NCBI RefSeq assembly: GCF_002261225.1
Contig: NZ_NEVM01000005.1
Location: 2,356,001 to 2,420,000, forward strand
Origin: Bordetella genomosp. 10
Lineage (GTDB): Bacteria > Pseudomonadota > Gammaproteobacteria > Burkholderiales > Burkholderiaceae_B
Reading direction: 5' to 3'
DNA length: 64,000 bases
Under the pieces are notes generated by a model. The model was given only the letters and a program-made list of their open reading frames with translations, searched no databases and was not told the origin of the DNA. This document shows positions 17,278 through 25,599 of this stretch, in pieces (the stretch's first letter is position 1; every line of letters begins with the position of its first letter). The position numbers were made by a program, and so were the translations under genes.

Positions 17278-18051
17278 TTATTTACGCGCGATCCACAACG
17301 TCCAGCGGTCTTTTTCCTGGATCGGCTCGGCGCGCCCCGTGCGTTCGCCGATGAAGGCGATCAGCGTCTGCAATTCCTCGTCGCTGAGTTCGTGCAGGAT
17401 GGAGCGGCCCGTGCGATTGGCGAGGTCTTGCGCCAGGTCGTCGAAGCGCGCGTACGTTTTGCGCGTTTCCCACAGCGTCGCGCTTTCCACCGCGGTATAG
17501 CCGGCCCGCCCCAAGGCCTCGCGGACCTTGCCGTCGGTGGGCCGGCGCCCGGCCTCCACCGTGCCCAGGCGCGGGAAGCAATCGAAGAAATACCCGCGGA
17601 TGTGCTCCGGCGAACCGGGTATCGCCACATCATCCGGCGTGCGGTCCTGGACCAGCAGGACGCCGCCGGGCGCGAGCAGGCGATAGGCCTCCGCGAAGCA
17701 GTCGTCGTAGTCCCGCAGGTGATGGATGAGGGCGCGCTCGAAGACGATGTCCACGCTTTCCGCCGCGAGCCCGGTGGCCTGCGCCGTGCCGACCTGGAAG
17801 GACAGACGCGGGCGGTCCTGCGCCTTTTCGCGGGCGGCGGCGACCATCTGCTCGGAGAAATCGACGCCCGTCACCTGCCCGGCGCCCAGGTCGTCCCAGG
17901 CCCGGGTATAGATGCCGCCGCCGCAACCCACGTCCGCCACGCGCTTGCCGCGCGGATCCACGGCCGCGCCGATGGCGCGCGCCCAGCCATCGTCGGCCGT
18001 GCGGCCGGCATAGGTGTACTTGTTCTTCTGCGAGTGGAAATCGATGCTCAT
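17278..18051 (-). CDS. class I SAM-dependent methyltransferase
   Basis: A 257-residue cytoplasmic protein. SAM-binding motif I is VADVGCGGGIYTRA near residues 38-51, followed by VTGVDFSEQMV (motif II) and VFERALIHHLRDY with LLAPGGVLLVQDR (post motifs). This is the UbiE/methyltransferase-11 type of fold. The C-terminal 80 residues probably form a substrate cap. The substrate is not evident. The gene is divergent from a LysR regulator (start 18159) across 107 bp, which suggests it is the regulator's target. Confidence 0.88.
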   Translation of the reverse strand: MSIDFHSQKNKYTYAGRTADDGWARAIGAAVDPRGKRVADVGCGGGIYTRAWDDLGAGQVTGVDFSEQMVAAAREKAQDRPRLSFQVGTAQATGLAAESVDIVFERALIHHLRDYDDCFAEAYRLLAPGGVLLVQDRTPDDVAIPGSPEHIRGYFFDCFPRLGTVEAGRRPTDGKVREALGRAGYTAVESATLWETRKTYARFDDLAQDLANRTGRSILHELSDEELQTLIAFIGERTGRAEPIQEKDRWTLWIARK

Positions 18052-18107
18052 GGCGAAGTCCTGCGGGGTTTCAGGGGAGGAGCCGCCATCTTAGAATCGG
18101 TGAATGA

Positions 18108-18122
18108 ATATGTAAAATATAT
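18108..18122. promoter_or_regulatory. AT-rich dyad in the divergent methyltransferase/LysR intergenic region
   Basis: ATAT (18108-18111), six bases, then TATAT (18118-18122) lie in the 107-bp gap between the divergent genes. LysR-type regulators commonly bind short AT-rich dyads of the T-N11-A kind in this position. The region also probably contains overlapping promoters. No binding evidence is available from sequence alone. Confidence 0.35.
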
Positions 18123-18158
18123 CAAACCTACCACAAGCAGACTCTGGACATATCCTTT

Positions 18159-19112
18159 ATGGAACTGCGCCATTTGCGCTATTTCATCGCCGTCGCGGAA
18201 GAAGAACACATGACGCGCGCGGCGGAGCGCCTGGGCATCCAGCAACCGCCGCTGAGCCAGCAAATCCGCGACCTGGAACGAGAGCTGGACGTCCAGCTCT
18301 TCGACCGCACGCCGCGCAGCGTGCGCTTGAACACGGCGGGCCGCGTATTCCTGGAAGAGGCCCGCGCCCTGCTCGCCGGTGCCGAGCGCGCCGCGGTGCG
18401 GGCGCGGCAGGCGACGCGCGGGCAGATCGGCCGCATCGCGGTCGGCTACACCAGCTCCGCCTCGCTGCATCCGCGCGTGCCGCAGTTGATCCGCGCGTTT
18501 CACGCCCGCCATCCCATGATCGCCCTGGACTCGCAGGAAAACACCACGCGCGACCTGCTGGAGGCGGTAGCCGGCGAAGCCCTGGACGCCGTCTTCGTGC
18601 GCGCGTCCGCCAAGCGCTATCCCGCGCTGGCGGCCCTCGTGCTGGACCAGGAAGAGATGGTGGCCGCCCTGCCCATCGAGCATCGCCTGGCGGGCGCGCG
18701 CGGCGCGCTGGCCCTGGCGGACCTGGCGGCCGAACCCTTCGTCCTCTATCGCCGGGAGGACGGCCCCGGCGTGCAGGACGAACTGCTCGCCGCGTGCGCC
18801 AGAGCCGGCTTCGCGCCGCGCGTCGTCGCCGACGTGCCCCGCCTGCTGTCCGCGGTCACGCTGGTGGCGTCGGGGCGCGGCATCACCTTGCTGCCGCGCT
18901 CGCTCCAGGCCCTGCATCGGGAAAGCGTCGCCTACCTGCCGCTGGACGCCGCCTCGGCATTCACGATTCCGCTGACCCTGGTCTATCGCAAGCCCGCGGC
19001 GGACACACCCCTGGCGCGCTTCGTCGAAGCGGCGCGGCAAGCGATGCCCGCACAGGCGCCGCGCCGCCGGCGGACCGCCCGCGCGCCGGGCGCGCCCGGG
19101 CGGCTGGATTAG
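18159..19112 (+). CDS. LysR-family transcriptional regulator
   Basis: A 317-residue regulator. The N-terminal helix-turn-helix (MELRHLRYFIAVAEEEHMT, AAERLGIQQPPLSQQ) belongs to the CynR/BenM-like branch. Residues about 90-300 form the periplasmic-binding-protein-like effector domain (RIAVGYTSSASLHPRVP). The C-terminal 20 residues are Arg-rich. It is divergent from the methyltransferase gene at 17278-18051, the probable target. No ribosome-binding site better than CCTTT is obvious. The start is fixed by the conserved N-terminus. Confidence 0.93.
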   Translation: MELRHLRYFIAVAEEEHMTRAAERLGIQQPPLSQQIRDLERELDVQLFDRTPRSVRLNTAGRVFLEEARALLAGAERAAVRARQATRGQIGRIAVGYTSSASLHPRVPQLIRAFHARHPMIALDSQENTTRDLLEAVAGEALDAVFVRASAKRYPALAALVLDQEEMVAALPIEHRLAGARGALALADLAAEPFVLYRREDGPGVQDELLAACARAGFAPRVVADVPRLLSAVTLVASGRGITLLPRSLQALHRESVAYLPLDAASAFTIPLTLVYRKPAADTPLARFVEAARQAMPAQAPRRRRTARAPGAPGRLD

Positions 19113-19206
19113 AATGGCCGGTTCCGCAAAGCAGCGCTGCGCCACCGTGCGTCCCTCCAGACGCCGGGCGGCGCGCACGCCGGCTCCCGACCCGGGAAGC
19201 CGATCG

Positions 19207-19236
19207 GATTCATTCGTAAAAGATTCATTCGTCAAG
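19207..19236 (+). repeat. 15-bp tandem repeat before the TPR gene
   Basis: GATTCATTCGT occurs at 19207-19217 and 19222-19232, within 15-bp units GATTCATTCGTAAAA and GATTCATTCGTCAAG. It lies directly before the ribosome-binding site of the gene starting at 19253. The sequence is AT-richer than its surroundings. Confidence 0.8.
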
Positions 19237-19252
19237 TAAAGGAAGTACGGAC

Positions 19253-20833
19253 ATGGCCGCGGCCGACTACAGCAAAGACATCCTGGCGCGCGCCGCGCAA
19301 GCTTTCCAGGGCGGGGACTACGCCGCCGCCGTCGACCTGCTTTCCCCCGCCGCCGCGGCGCATCCCGACGATGCCGACCTGGCCTCGGCCCTGGCCTATG
19401 CGCTGAGCCGCGCCGGCGCGCTGGCGCAGGCCGCCGACCAATTCGAACGCGCCGTCGCCCTGCGCCCCAAGGACGTGGGCTTGCTGCGCGACGCCGGCGC
19501 CGTGCACCTGCGCAACGGCACGCTGGAGACCGCGCTGGAGCGCTATCGCGCCGCCTACCGCCTGTCCAACAACGACCTTGCTCTGCTCGGCAACATCGTC
19601 GACGTGCTGCTGCGCCTGCAACGCGGCAACGAAGCCCTGACCATGATCGAGGGCACGCTGGCGCTGGCGCCGCGCGCGGCCTCGCTGCATTACATGCGCG
19701 GCGTGGTGCTGGGCGCGCTGGGACGCCAGCAGGAAGAACGCCAGGCCTACGAAAACGCCATCAAGCTGGACCCGAAACTGGTGGACGCGCACACCAACCT
19801 GGGCGTGCTGGCGCGCGACCAGCATCGTTTCGACGACGCCATGCGCCACTTCAAGCATGCCCTGGCCATCGATCCCGAGCATGCCGGCGCGCGCACCAAC
19901 CGCGCGCAGACCAATCTGCTGCTGGGCCAGTTCACGCACGGATGGCGCGATTACGAATGGCGCTGGCGCGACGGCGTGCAGACCATGCCCTACGCCGGCG
20001 CGCCCTGGCTGGGCGAAGGCGCGCTGGCCGGACAGACCTTGCTGGTGCATGCCGAGCAGGGCCTGGGCGATACGATCCAGTTCAGCCGCTATGTGCCGGC
20101 GCTGATCCCGCTGGCGGGAGGCGTGATCCTGCGCGTGCAGGCATCGCTCGCGCCCTTGCTGCGGGCCGGCCTGCCGGGCGTCACCGTCATCGGCGACGAC
20201 GCGCCGGTCCCGGCCTTCGATCGCCACGTGCCGCTGCTCAGCCTGCCGCTGGCGCTGTCCAGGCAGCGCGTCGAACCCTGGCCGCTGGGCGAGCCGCTGC
20301 GCGCCGACGAGGCCTTGAAACAGGAATGGGCGGCGCTGCTGCCGGCGCGCAGCAGCGCCGCCCACCCGCGCATCGGCCTGGCGTGGTCGGGCAATCCGGG
20401 CCACCCGGACGACCGCAACCGTTCGATCTCTTTCGCCGAGCTCGCGCCGCTGCTGGACGCGCCGTGCGATTTCATCTGCGTCCAGAAGGACATCCGTCCC
20501 GCCGATCTCGCCGCCATCGAGCAATGGCGCGGCGTCGCGGGCCACGACAACCTGCACCTGCCCAACGATGCCTTGCGCGATTTCTCGGAAACCGCCGCGC
20601 TGATGGCGAATCTCGACAGCGTCATCACCGTCGACACCGTCGCGGCTCACCTGGCCGGCGCCTTGGGCATTCCCACGGTCCTGCTGCTGCCCGCCATGCC
20701 CGACTGGCGCTGGCAGCTCAATCGCGAGGACACGCCTTGGTATCCCTCCGTCCGCCTGCGCCGCAAGCGCGCCGGCGGCACGTGGGCGGAAATCATCGAC
20801 GACCTGCGCGCCTCGCTCCAGCAGCGCGGCTGA
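19253..20833 (+). CDS. TPR protein with glycosyltransferase-like C-terminal domain
   Basis: A 526-residue protein. Residues about 5-215 are five to six tetratricopeptide repeats (for example ALAQAADQFERAVALRPKD and DAMRHFKHALAIDPEHA). Residues about 235-526 resemble the GT-B/heptosyltransferase-like domain found in many such proteins, with GLAWSGNPGHPDDRNRSIS and SVITVDTVAAHLAGALGIP. No signal peptide is present, so it is cytoplasmic. Family relatives are annotated only as TPR proteins. Sugar transfer to a protein or glycan is possible but unproven. The ATG at 19253 follows AAAGGAAG. A small gene on the opposite strand follows. Confidence 0.85.
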   Translation: MAAADYSKDILARAAQAFQGGDYAAAVDLLSPAAAAHPDDADLASALAYALSRAGALAQAADQFERAVALRPKDVGLLRDAGAVHLRNGTLETALERYRAAYRLSNNDLALLGNIVDVLLRLQRGNEALTMIEGTLALAPRAASLHYMRGVVLGALGRQQEERQAYENAIKLDPKLVDAHTNLGVLARDQHRFDDAMRHFKHALAIDPEHAGARTNRAQTNLLLGQFTHGWRDYEWRWRDGVQTMPYAGAPWLGEGALAGQTLLVHAEQGLGDTIQFSRYVPALIPLAGGVILRVQASLAPLLRAGLPGVTVIGDDAPVPAFDRHVPLLSLPLALSRQRVEPWPLGEPLRADEALKQEWAALLPARSSAAHPRIGLAWSGNPGHPDDRNRSISFAELAPLLDAPCDFICVQKDIRPADLAAIEQWRGVAGHDNLHLPNDALRDFSETAALMANLDSVITVDTVAAHLAGALGIPTVLLLPAMPDWRWQLNREDTPWYPSVRLRRKRAGGTWAEIIDDLRASLQQRG

Positions 20834-20847
20834 ACGCGCCGGTCCCG

Positions 20848-21138
20848 CTACTTGGCCGCGCTCTCCGGCAAGGCCGCGAGCGCGGCTTCCAGCAATTCCG
20901 CGGTGACTTCGTTCAAGCCCGTGCCGCGCGCCATCGCAAGGGCGCGCACCTGCTCGGCCAGGGCCTGCGGCAGCTTGACGGGAAAGGGCACCAGGCCCTG
21001 GGCCTGATCCTGGCGCCGGCGGTCGCGCCGGTCCTGGGTCTGCGCCGCGGCCGCGCCGAAGCGCTGTGGCGTGCCCGCGCTCTTCAACTGGCCCATCAGC
21101 TTCAGGCCTTTGTTCTTTTCCAGATCGGTTTTCTTCAT
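20848..21138 (-). CDS. small ribbon-helix-helix-like protein
   Basis: A 96-residue protein. The N-terminal 55 residues are basic and probably flexible (MKKTDLEKNKGLKLMGQ, RRDRRRQDQ). The C-terminal 40 residues (LVPFPVKLPQALAEQVRALA, then TGLNEVTAELLEAAL) look like a ribbon-helix-helix DNA-binding unit of the CopG/Arc kind. A role as a small DNA-binding regulator is inferred only from this pattern. It converges on the TPR gene with 14 bp between stops. The preceding intergenic region (21139-21257) holds no obvious toxin partner. Confidence 0.6.
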   Translation of the reverse strand: MKKTDLEKNKGLKLMGQLKSAGTPQRFGAAAAQTQDRRDRRRQDQAQGLVPFPVKLPQALAEQVRALAMARGTGLNEVTAELLEAALAALPESAAK

Positions 21139-21257
21139 TTCGGGACGTCTTGGGGTAGGAACCGGACACTACCGTCCGGCGAGGGTTGCTCGAACAATCC
21201 GGCCCTGGGGTCCCGACGTCGGCGCTGCAAACACCGCGAGCATACAACGGCGCGCGA

Positions 21258-22004
21258 TCAATCTCCGGCCGCTTGCCCGGCCAGGTATTCATCCAGCCGC
21301 TCGCGCAAGCGTTTCGCCAACGCCGGCAACCGCGACGCCACGCGGAACATGGGGCCGGCGACCAGCAGGGCATAACGCCGCTCGCCGACGGCGAAGGGCA
21401 CGGCCACGCCCCCCAGGTCCGGCGTGTACTCCGCGTTGCCTTCGAACCAGCCGCGCGCGACCGACGCGGCGATTTCCGCCTCCACCTGCGCGGCGGATAC
21501 GCGTGTGGTATCCGTATGGCGCTCATAGACGGCCTTCTCCAGGATGGCCGCGCGATCGGCCGCCGACATCTGCGACAGCAATGCGCGTCCCGTGGCCGTC
21601 ACATGCAAGGGCACCCGCTTGCCCACCGGCGCGGCGTAGCGCACCGGACTGGGCGACTCCACCGTCTCGATGAAAAGCGCATGCGCGCCGCTGGCGGCCG
21701 CGAGCACGGCGGTCTCCCCCGTTTCCTGCACGAGCTGGTCCAGCAAGGCGCGCATGCCGTGCGGAATCGGCTGCCCGCGTTCGATCTGCGTGATCAGTTC
21801 CGCCCAGACCGGCGCCGGATAGTAGCCGGCGCGCGCGCGCGGCTCGTACAGGAAGCCGCGATTGGTCAAGGTCAACAGGAGATTGAAGGTGCTGGAACGG
21901 GGCCAACCGAAATGGCGCGCGATCTCCGCCAGGCTGGCCGGCCGCTGCCGCGCCGCGAAGAACTCCAGCAGATCCAGGACATTGCCGACTTGTTTGATGC
22001 TCAC
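21258..22004 (-). CDS. IclR-family transcriptional regulator
   Basis: A 248-residue regulator with an N-terminal winged helix-turn-helix (ASLAEIARHFGWPRSSTFNLL) and an IclR effector domain (ETAVLAAASG, HVTATGRALLSQM, RGWFEGNAEYTPDLGGVAVPF). I chose the GTG at 22004 because GGAGG lies 7 bp upstream and the product then begins MSIKQVGNVLDLLEFF, the normal family start. The longer open frame lacks such support. It is divergent from the CoA-transferase gene starting at 22171. It probably controls the operon 22171-28682 through the repeats at 22116-22158. Confidence 0.93.
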   Translation of the reverse strand: MSIKQVGNVLDLLEFFAARQRPASLAEIARHFGWPRSSTFNLLLTLTNRGFLYEPRARAGYYPAPVWAELITQIERGQPIPHGMRALLDQLVQETGETAVLAAASGAHALFIETVESPSPVRYAAPVGKRVPLHVTATGRALLSQMSAADRAAILEKAVYERHTDTTRVSAAQVEAEIAASVARGWFEGNAEYTPDLGGVAVPFAVGERRYALLVAGPMFRVASRLPALAKRLRERLDEYLAGQAAGD

Positions 22005-22115
22005 AGGCCCTCCGCCGCCATCGCATGTATGCGCGCGGCCGCCCTCGGCCGCCCCGCAGCCCAAGACGATAGCCGCATCCAAGGGTAAATCCCAAGCTGT
22101 TATTTTCTCCGCCCA

Positions 22116-22158
22116 TGTTCCTGTATGTGTATGATTTGTTCCTGCCTATGAACACATA
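22116..22158. promoter_or_regulatory. candidate IclR operator between divergent genes
   Basis: TGTTCCTG occurs twice (22116-22123 and 22137-22144), spaced 21 bp, about two helical turns. The second copy begins a dyad, TGTTC-N8-GAACA (22137-22154). A longer dyad, TATGTGT (22124-22130) with ACACATA (22152-22158), encloses it. The position just upstream of the CoA-transferase start is suitable for autoregulation and operon control. This is inference. Confidence 0.5.
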
Positions 22159-22170
22159 GCGGCCATAAAA

Positions 22171-23418
22171 ATGAAATCGGAGACGAAGTCCACCCCCGCC
22201 ACGGGCCCCCTGGCGAACGTCAAGGTCATCGACATGACGTCCGTCCTGATGGGGCCCTTCGCCTCGCAGGCCCTCGCCGACATGGGCGCGGACGTCATCA
22301 AGATCGAGGCCCCCAAGGGGGACCTGGTGCGCCAGATCGGCCCCGCCCGCCACGAGTCCATGGGACCGGTCTATCTCAACGCCAACCGCAACAAGCGCAG
22401 CGTCGCGCTGGACCTGAAGCAGCCCCAGGGCATCGCCGCGCTCAAGCGCCTGCTGGCCGACGCCGACGTGTTCATGTACAACGTCCGGCCGCAGGCCATG
22501 GCCCGCCTGGGCCTGTCCTACGAGGACGTCGCGCGGATCAATCCGCGCATCGTCTACGCCGGGCTGTTCGGCTTCGACCAGGACGGCCCCTACGCCGCGC
22601 GGCCGGCCTACGACGACCTCATCCAGGGCGCGGCCACGCTGCCGCATCTCATCGCCAAGGCCTCCGGCGGCATCCCGCGCTATGTGCCCACCGCCATGGC
22701 CGACCGCATCGTCGGCCTGACCGGCGTCAACGCCATCCTCGCCAGCCTGCTGGCGCGCCACGCCACCGGGCGCGGCGACCGGGTCGACGTTCCCATGTTC
22801 GAGACCATGGCCGCCTTCGTCCTGGGCGACCACCTGGGCGGCCTGACCTACGAACCGCCGCTGGACGGCGGCGGCTACGCCCGGCAACTGTCGCCCGAAC
22901 GGCGCCCTTATCGAACCCTCGACGGCTATGTCTGCGCGCTGATCTACACCGACAAGCAGTGGCGCGACTTCCTGCGCGCCGTCGGACGCGAGGCGCTCAT
23001 GGACGAGGATCCGCGCTTCGGCAGCTACGGCGGCCGTTCGCGCAACATCGACCACGTCTACGGGGAACTGGCGCGCATCTTCCTGGAGAAAGGCACCGCC
23101 GAATGGATGGCCCTGCTGGAAGAGGCCGACATTCCGTTCATGCCCATGCACGACCTGCTCAGCATCCTCGACGATCCGCAATTGAAGGCCACGGGCTTCT
23201 TCATCGAAACCGACCATCCCAGCGAAGGAAGAATCCGCACCATGCGCATTCCCGTGCGCTGGCAGAACAACCCGCCGGCCACCTTGCGCCGCCATGCGCC
23301 GCGGCTGGGCGAACACACGCGCGAAGTGCTGGCGCAACTCGGCTACACGCCCGCCGAGGTGGAGGCCATGCTGGCGGCCGGGCATGCGGCCGCCGCCCCA
23401 GGCATTGCCGCGGATTGA
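22171..23418 (+). CDS. CaiB/BaiF (class III) CoA-transferase
   Basis: A 415-residue cytoplasmic enzyme of the formyl-CoA/crotonobetaine CoA-transferase family. Conserved blocks include VKVIDMTSVLMGPFAS, ADVIKIEAPKGD, NANRNKRSVALDL and YDDLIQG, where D148 is the probable catalytic aspartate. It is the first gene of an operon of six with a CitE-like lyase, a class I CoA-transferase, a crotonase and an acyl-CoA dehydrogenase. It may activate the operon's organic-acid substrate by CoA transfer. The start lacks a strong ribosome-binding site but matches family length. Its C-terminus is paralogous to the fragment at 1-183. Confidence 0.93.
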   Translation: MKSETKSTPATGPLANVKVIDMTSVLMGPFASQALADMGADVIKIEAPKGDLVRQIGPARHESMGPVYLNANRNKRSVALDLKQPQGIAALKRLLADADVFMYNVRPQAMARLGLSYEDVARINPRIVYAGLFGFDQDGPYAARPAYDDLIQGAATLPHLIAKASGGIPRYVPTAMADRIVGLTGVNAILASLLARHATGRGDRVDVPMFETMAAFVLGDHLGGLTYEPPLDGGGYARQLSPERRPYRTLDGYVCALIYTDKQWRDFLRAVGREALMDEDPRFGSYGGRSRNIDHVYGELARIFLEKGTAEWMALLEEADIPFMPMHDLLSILDDPQLKATGFFIETDHPSEGRIRTMRIPVRWQNNPPATLRRHAPRLGEHTREVLAQLGYTPAEVEAMLAAGHAAAAPGIAAD

Positions 23419-23444
23419 GCGCGCGGACTGAGCGCGCGGGCTGA
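23416..23444 (+). repeat. 13-bp tandem repeat starting at a stop codon
   Basis: TGAGCGCGCGGAC (23416-23428) and TGAGCGCGCGGGC (23429-23441) are adjacent, and a third TGA follows at 23442. The first TGA is the stop codon of the CoA-transferase gene. The unit is not a multiple of three, so the later TGAs lie in other frames. Confidence 0.85.
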
Positions 23445-23488
23445 ACCCACCGCGCAGGCCGCGCCCGACGAACCCCAGGGAGTCTTCC

Positions 23489-24337
23489 ATGATACGTTCG
23501 CTGTTCTTCGCCCCCGCCAACCGGCCCGAACTGGCCGTCAAGTTTCCGCGCTTCGGCGCCGACTGCTGCGTCATCGACCTGGAGGACGGCACCCCGGAGG
23601 CGGAAAAGGCAAAGGCCCGCGCGGCCCTGCGCGACACCGTCGCGCAAGTGCGCGCGGCGGGCCTGCAATCCCGCCTGGCCATCCGGGTCAACGTGCCCGA
23701 CTCGCCGCACTACCTGCTGGACCTGCAAGCGGCCTTCGAATGCGACGTCGACGCCATCGTGATTCCCAAGCTGGAAACGCCGGCGCAGGCCTTCCCCGTG
23801 CAGCACGGCATCGCCCATGCGCGCGGCCCGCGCGCCATCGGCCTGATCGGCGGCATCGAGTCGGTGCGCGGCGTCCTCGATGCGCGGCGCATCTGCGAGG
23901 AAACGGCCAACCTGATGGCCGTCTACTTCGGCGCGGAAGACTATGCCGCCGACATAGGCGGCCGCCGCACGCCGACGGGCGCGGAGGTGGCTACCGCCCG
24001 CGGCTGGGTCGTCATGGCCGCGCATGCGGGCCGCGTGCCGGCCATCGACCAGGCCGTGCTGGACATCCGCGACGACGCGCTCTATACCGCCGACGCCAAC
24101 GCGGGCCGCGACATGGGCTATCAAGGCAAGATCTGCGTCGCGCCGGCCCAGGTCGCGTTGGCCAACGCGGCCTTCTCGCCCACGCCGGAAGAAGTCGCCT
24201 ATGCCCGCCGGCTGGTGGCCGCCTATGACGCCGCCACGGCGCGTGGGATAGGCACCATCGACTTCGAGGGCCGCATGGTCGACGGCCCGCTGCTCAAGCA
24301 TTCGCAGTCCATCCTGGCCGCCGCGGCGCGATCATGA
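23489..24337 (+). CDS. CitE-like CoA lyase (HpcH/HpaI aldolase family)
   Basis: A 282-residue TIM-barrel enzyme of the CitE/malyl-CoA/citramalyl-CoA lyase group. The start MIRSLFFAPANRPEL is typical. Mg-site and substrate residues lie in VIDLEDGTP, PKLETP, IGGIESVRG and FGAEDYAADIGG. These enzymes split a 3-hydroxy-acyl-CoA such as citramalyl-CoA or malyl-CoA into acetyl-CoA or propionyl-CoA and a 2-keto acid. The next gene starts within its stop codon (ATGA), so coupling with the acetyl-CoA hydrolase/transferase is strong. The same two families adjoin in itaconate-degradation operons (ict and ccl), which hints at a C5-dicarboxylate pathway. The substrate is inferred, not shown. Confidence 0.88.
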   Translation: MIRSLFFAPANRPELAVKFPRFGADCCVIDLEDGTPEAEKAKARAALRDTVAQVRAAGLQSRLAIRVNVPDSPHYLLDLQAAFECDVDAIVIPKLETPAQAFPVQHGIAHARGPRAIGLIGGIESVRGVLDARRICEETANLMAVYFGAEDYAADIGGRRTPTGAEVATARGWVVMAAHAGRVPAIDQAVLDIRDDALYTADANAGRDMGYQGKICVAPAQVALANAAFSPTPEEVAYARRLVAAYDAATARGIGTIDFEGRMVDGPLLKHSQSILAAAARS

Positions 24338-25599
24338 AGACGCCCATATCCCTGGACGCCCTGGACCTGGCGCAATACATCCGCCCCGGCGACGGCATCG
24401 TCTTCGGCCAGGGGGTGGGCGAGCCGCTGGGGCTGACCGCGAAACTGGTGGAACAGCGGTCCCGCTACAGCGGCGCCCGGATATTCCTGGGCACCGGCTT
24501 CTCGCACACCTTCAGTCCCGAACACACGGACCATCTCCGCTTCAAGGGCATAGGGGGCATCGGCACGCTGCGCAAACTCGCCAGCGCGGGCGCGCTCGAT
24601 CCCGTTCCCTGCCACATCTCCGCCGTCGCGAGCCTGCTGGCGGGCGGGCAGATTCCCTGCGACGTGCTGCTGCTGTCCGTCAGCCCGCCCAACGCGCGCG
24701 GCGAATACAGCTTCGGCCTGGTCAACGACTATCTGCAGGCCGCGCTGGCGCGGGCGCGGGTGGTCATCGCGGAAATCAATCCCGCCATTCCCTGGTCATA
24801 CTGCGACCGTCCCTTGCGCGCGGAGGACTTCACGCTGGCGGTGGAAAGCGGCGTCGCGCCGCTGGAGCTGCCTACCGCCGCATTCGGCGAGCTGGAGCAG
24901 CGTATCGCAAGCCATCTCGCGCCCCATATCCCGGAGCGCGCCACCCTGCAACTGGGCATAGGCGCGGTGCCCGAGGCCATCCTGGCCTCCCTGGCCGAAC
25001 GCCGGGGCATGGGCGTCCATTCCGGCATGATCGGCGATTCGGTCATCGATCTCATCGAAAGCGGCGCCATCGACAATGCGCACAAGGGCATCGATGCCGG
25101 CGTCACCATCACCGGCGTGCTGTTCGGCACGCGGAAGCTCTATCGCCATGCGCACGAGAATCCCGCCATCCGGCTGTGCCAGACCGGGTACACGCACCAC
25201 ATGGCCACGCTGTCCAGGGTGCGCAACCTCGTGTCCATCAACAGCGCGCTGGAAGTCGACCTGACCGGACAGGTCAATGCCGAGGCGATCGGCGCGCAGC
25301 ACATCGGCGCCGTGGGCGGCCAGGTCGATTTCGTGCGCGCGGCGGTGCAGACCGGCGGGGTGTCCATCATCGCGCTGTCGGCGACGGGCCGCAACGGCGA
25401 AAGCAAGATCGCCGCGCAACTGGCGGGGCCCGTGACCACCGCCCGCAGCGACGTGGATATCATCGCCACCGAATACGGCGTGGCCCGACTGCGCGGATGC
25501 AGCCTGCGCGAGCGCGTCAGGGCGCTTACCGCCATCGCCGCCCCCCAACATCGCGAATCGCTGATGCAAGCGGCGCGCGCCACCTGGAGCGACCTGTGA
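24334..25599 (+). CDS. acetyl-CoA hydrolase/transferase family (class I CoA-transferase)
   Basis: A 421-residue protein of the 4-hydroxybutyrate/acetate CoA-transferase family. Recognisable blocks are IGAVPEAILASL, GVHSGMIGDSVIDL and NSALEVDLTGQVNAEA, the last carrying the expected catalytic glutamate. SEQ near the end, TARSDVDIIATEYGVARLRGCSLRER, is also typical. It would transfer CoA from acetyl-CoA or succinyl-CoA to the pathway acid, or hydrolyse the thioester. It is coupled to the CitE-like gene upstream (4-bp overlap) and to the crotonase gene downstream (GTGA overlap). It is the second CoA-transferase in this operon and is unrelated in fold to the first. Confidence 0.9.
   Translation: MKTPISLDALDLAQYIRPGDGIVFGQGVGEPLGLTAKLVEQRSRYSGARIFLGTGFSHTFSPEHTDHLRFKGIGGIGTLRKLASAGALDPVPCHISAVASLLAGGQIPCDVLLLSVSPPNARGEYSFGLVNDYLQAALARARVVIAEINPAIPWSYCDRPLRAEDFTLAVESGVAPLELPTAAFGELEQRIASHLAPHIPERATLQLGIGAVPEAILASLAERRGMGVHSGMIGDSVIDLIESGAIDNAHKGIDAGVTITGVLFGTRKLYRHAHENPAIRLCQTGYTHHMATLSRVRNLVSINSALEVDLTGQVNAEAIGAQHIGAVGGQVDFVRAAVQTGGVSIIALSATGRNGESKIAAQLAGPVTTARSDVDIIATEYGVARLRGCSLRERVRALTAIAAPQHRESLMQAARATWSDL

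Noticed and set aside
22171..23418. Possible recent duplication between this CoA-transferase and the fragment at 1-183
   Set aside because: The C-terminal tails are similar but clearly diverged. The likeness is that of ordinary family paralogues.
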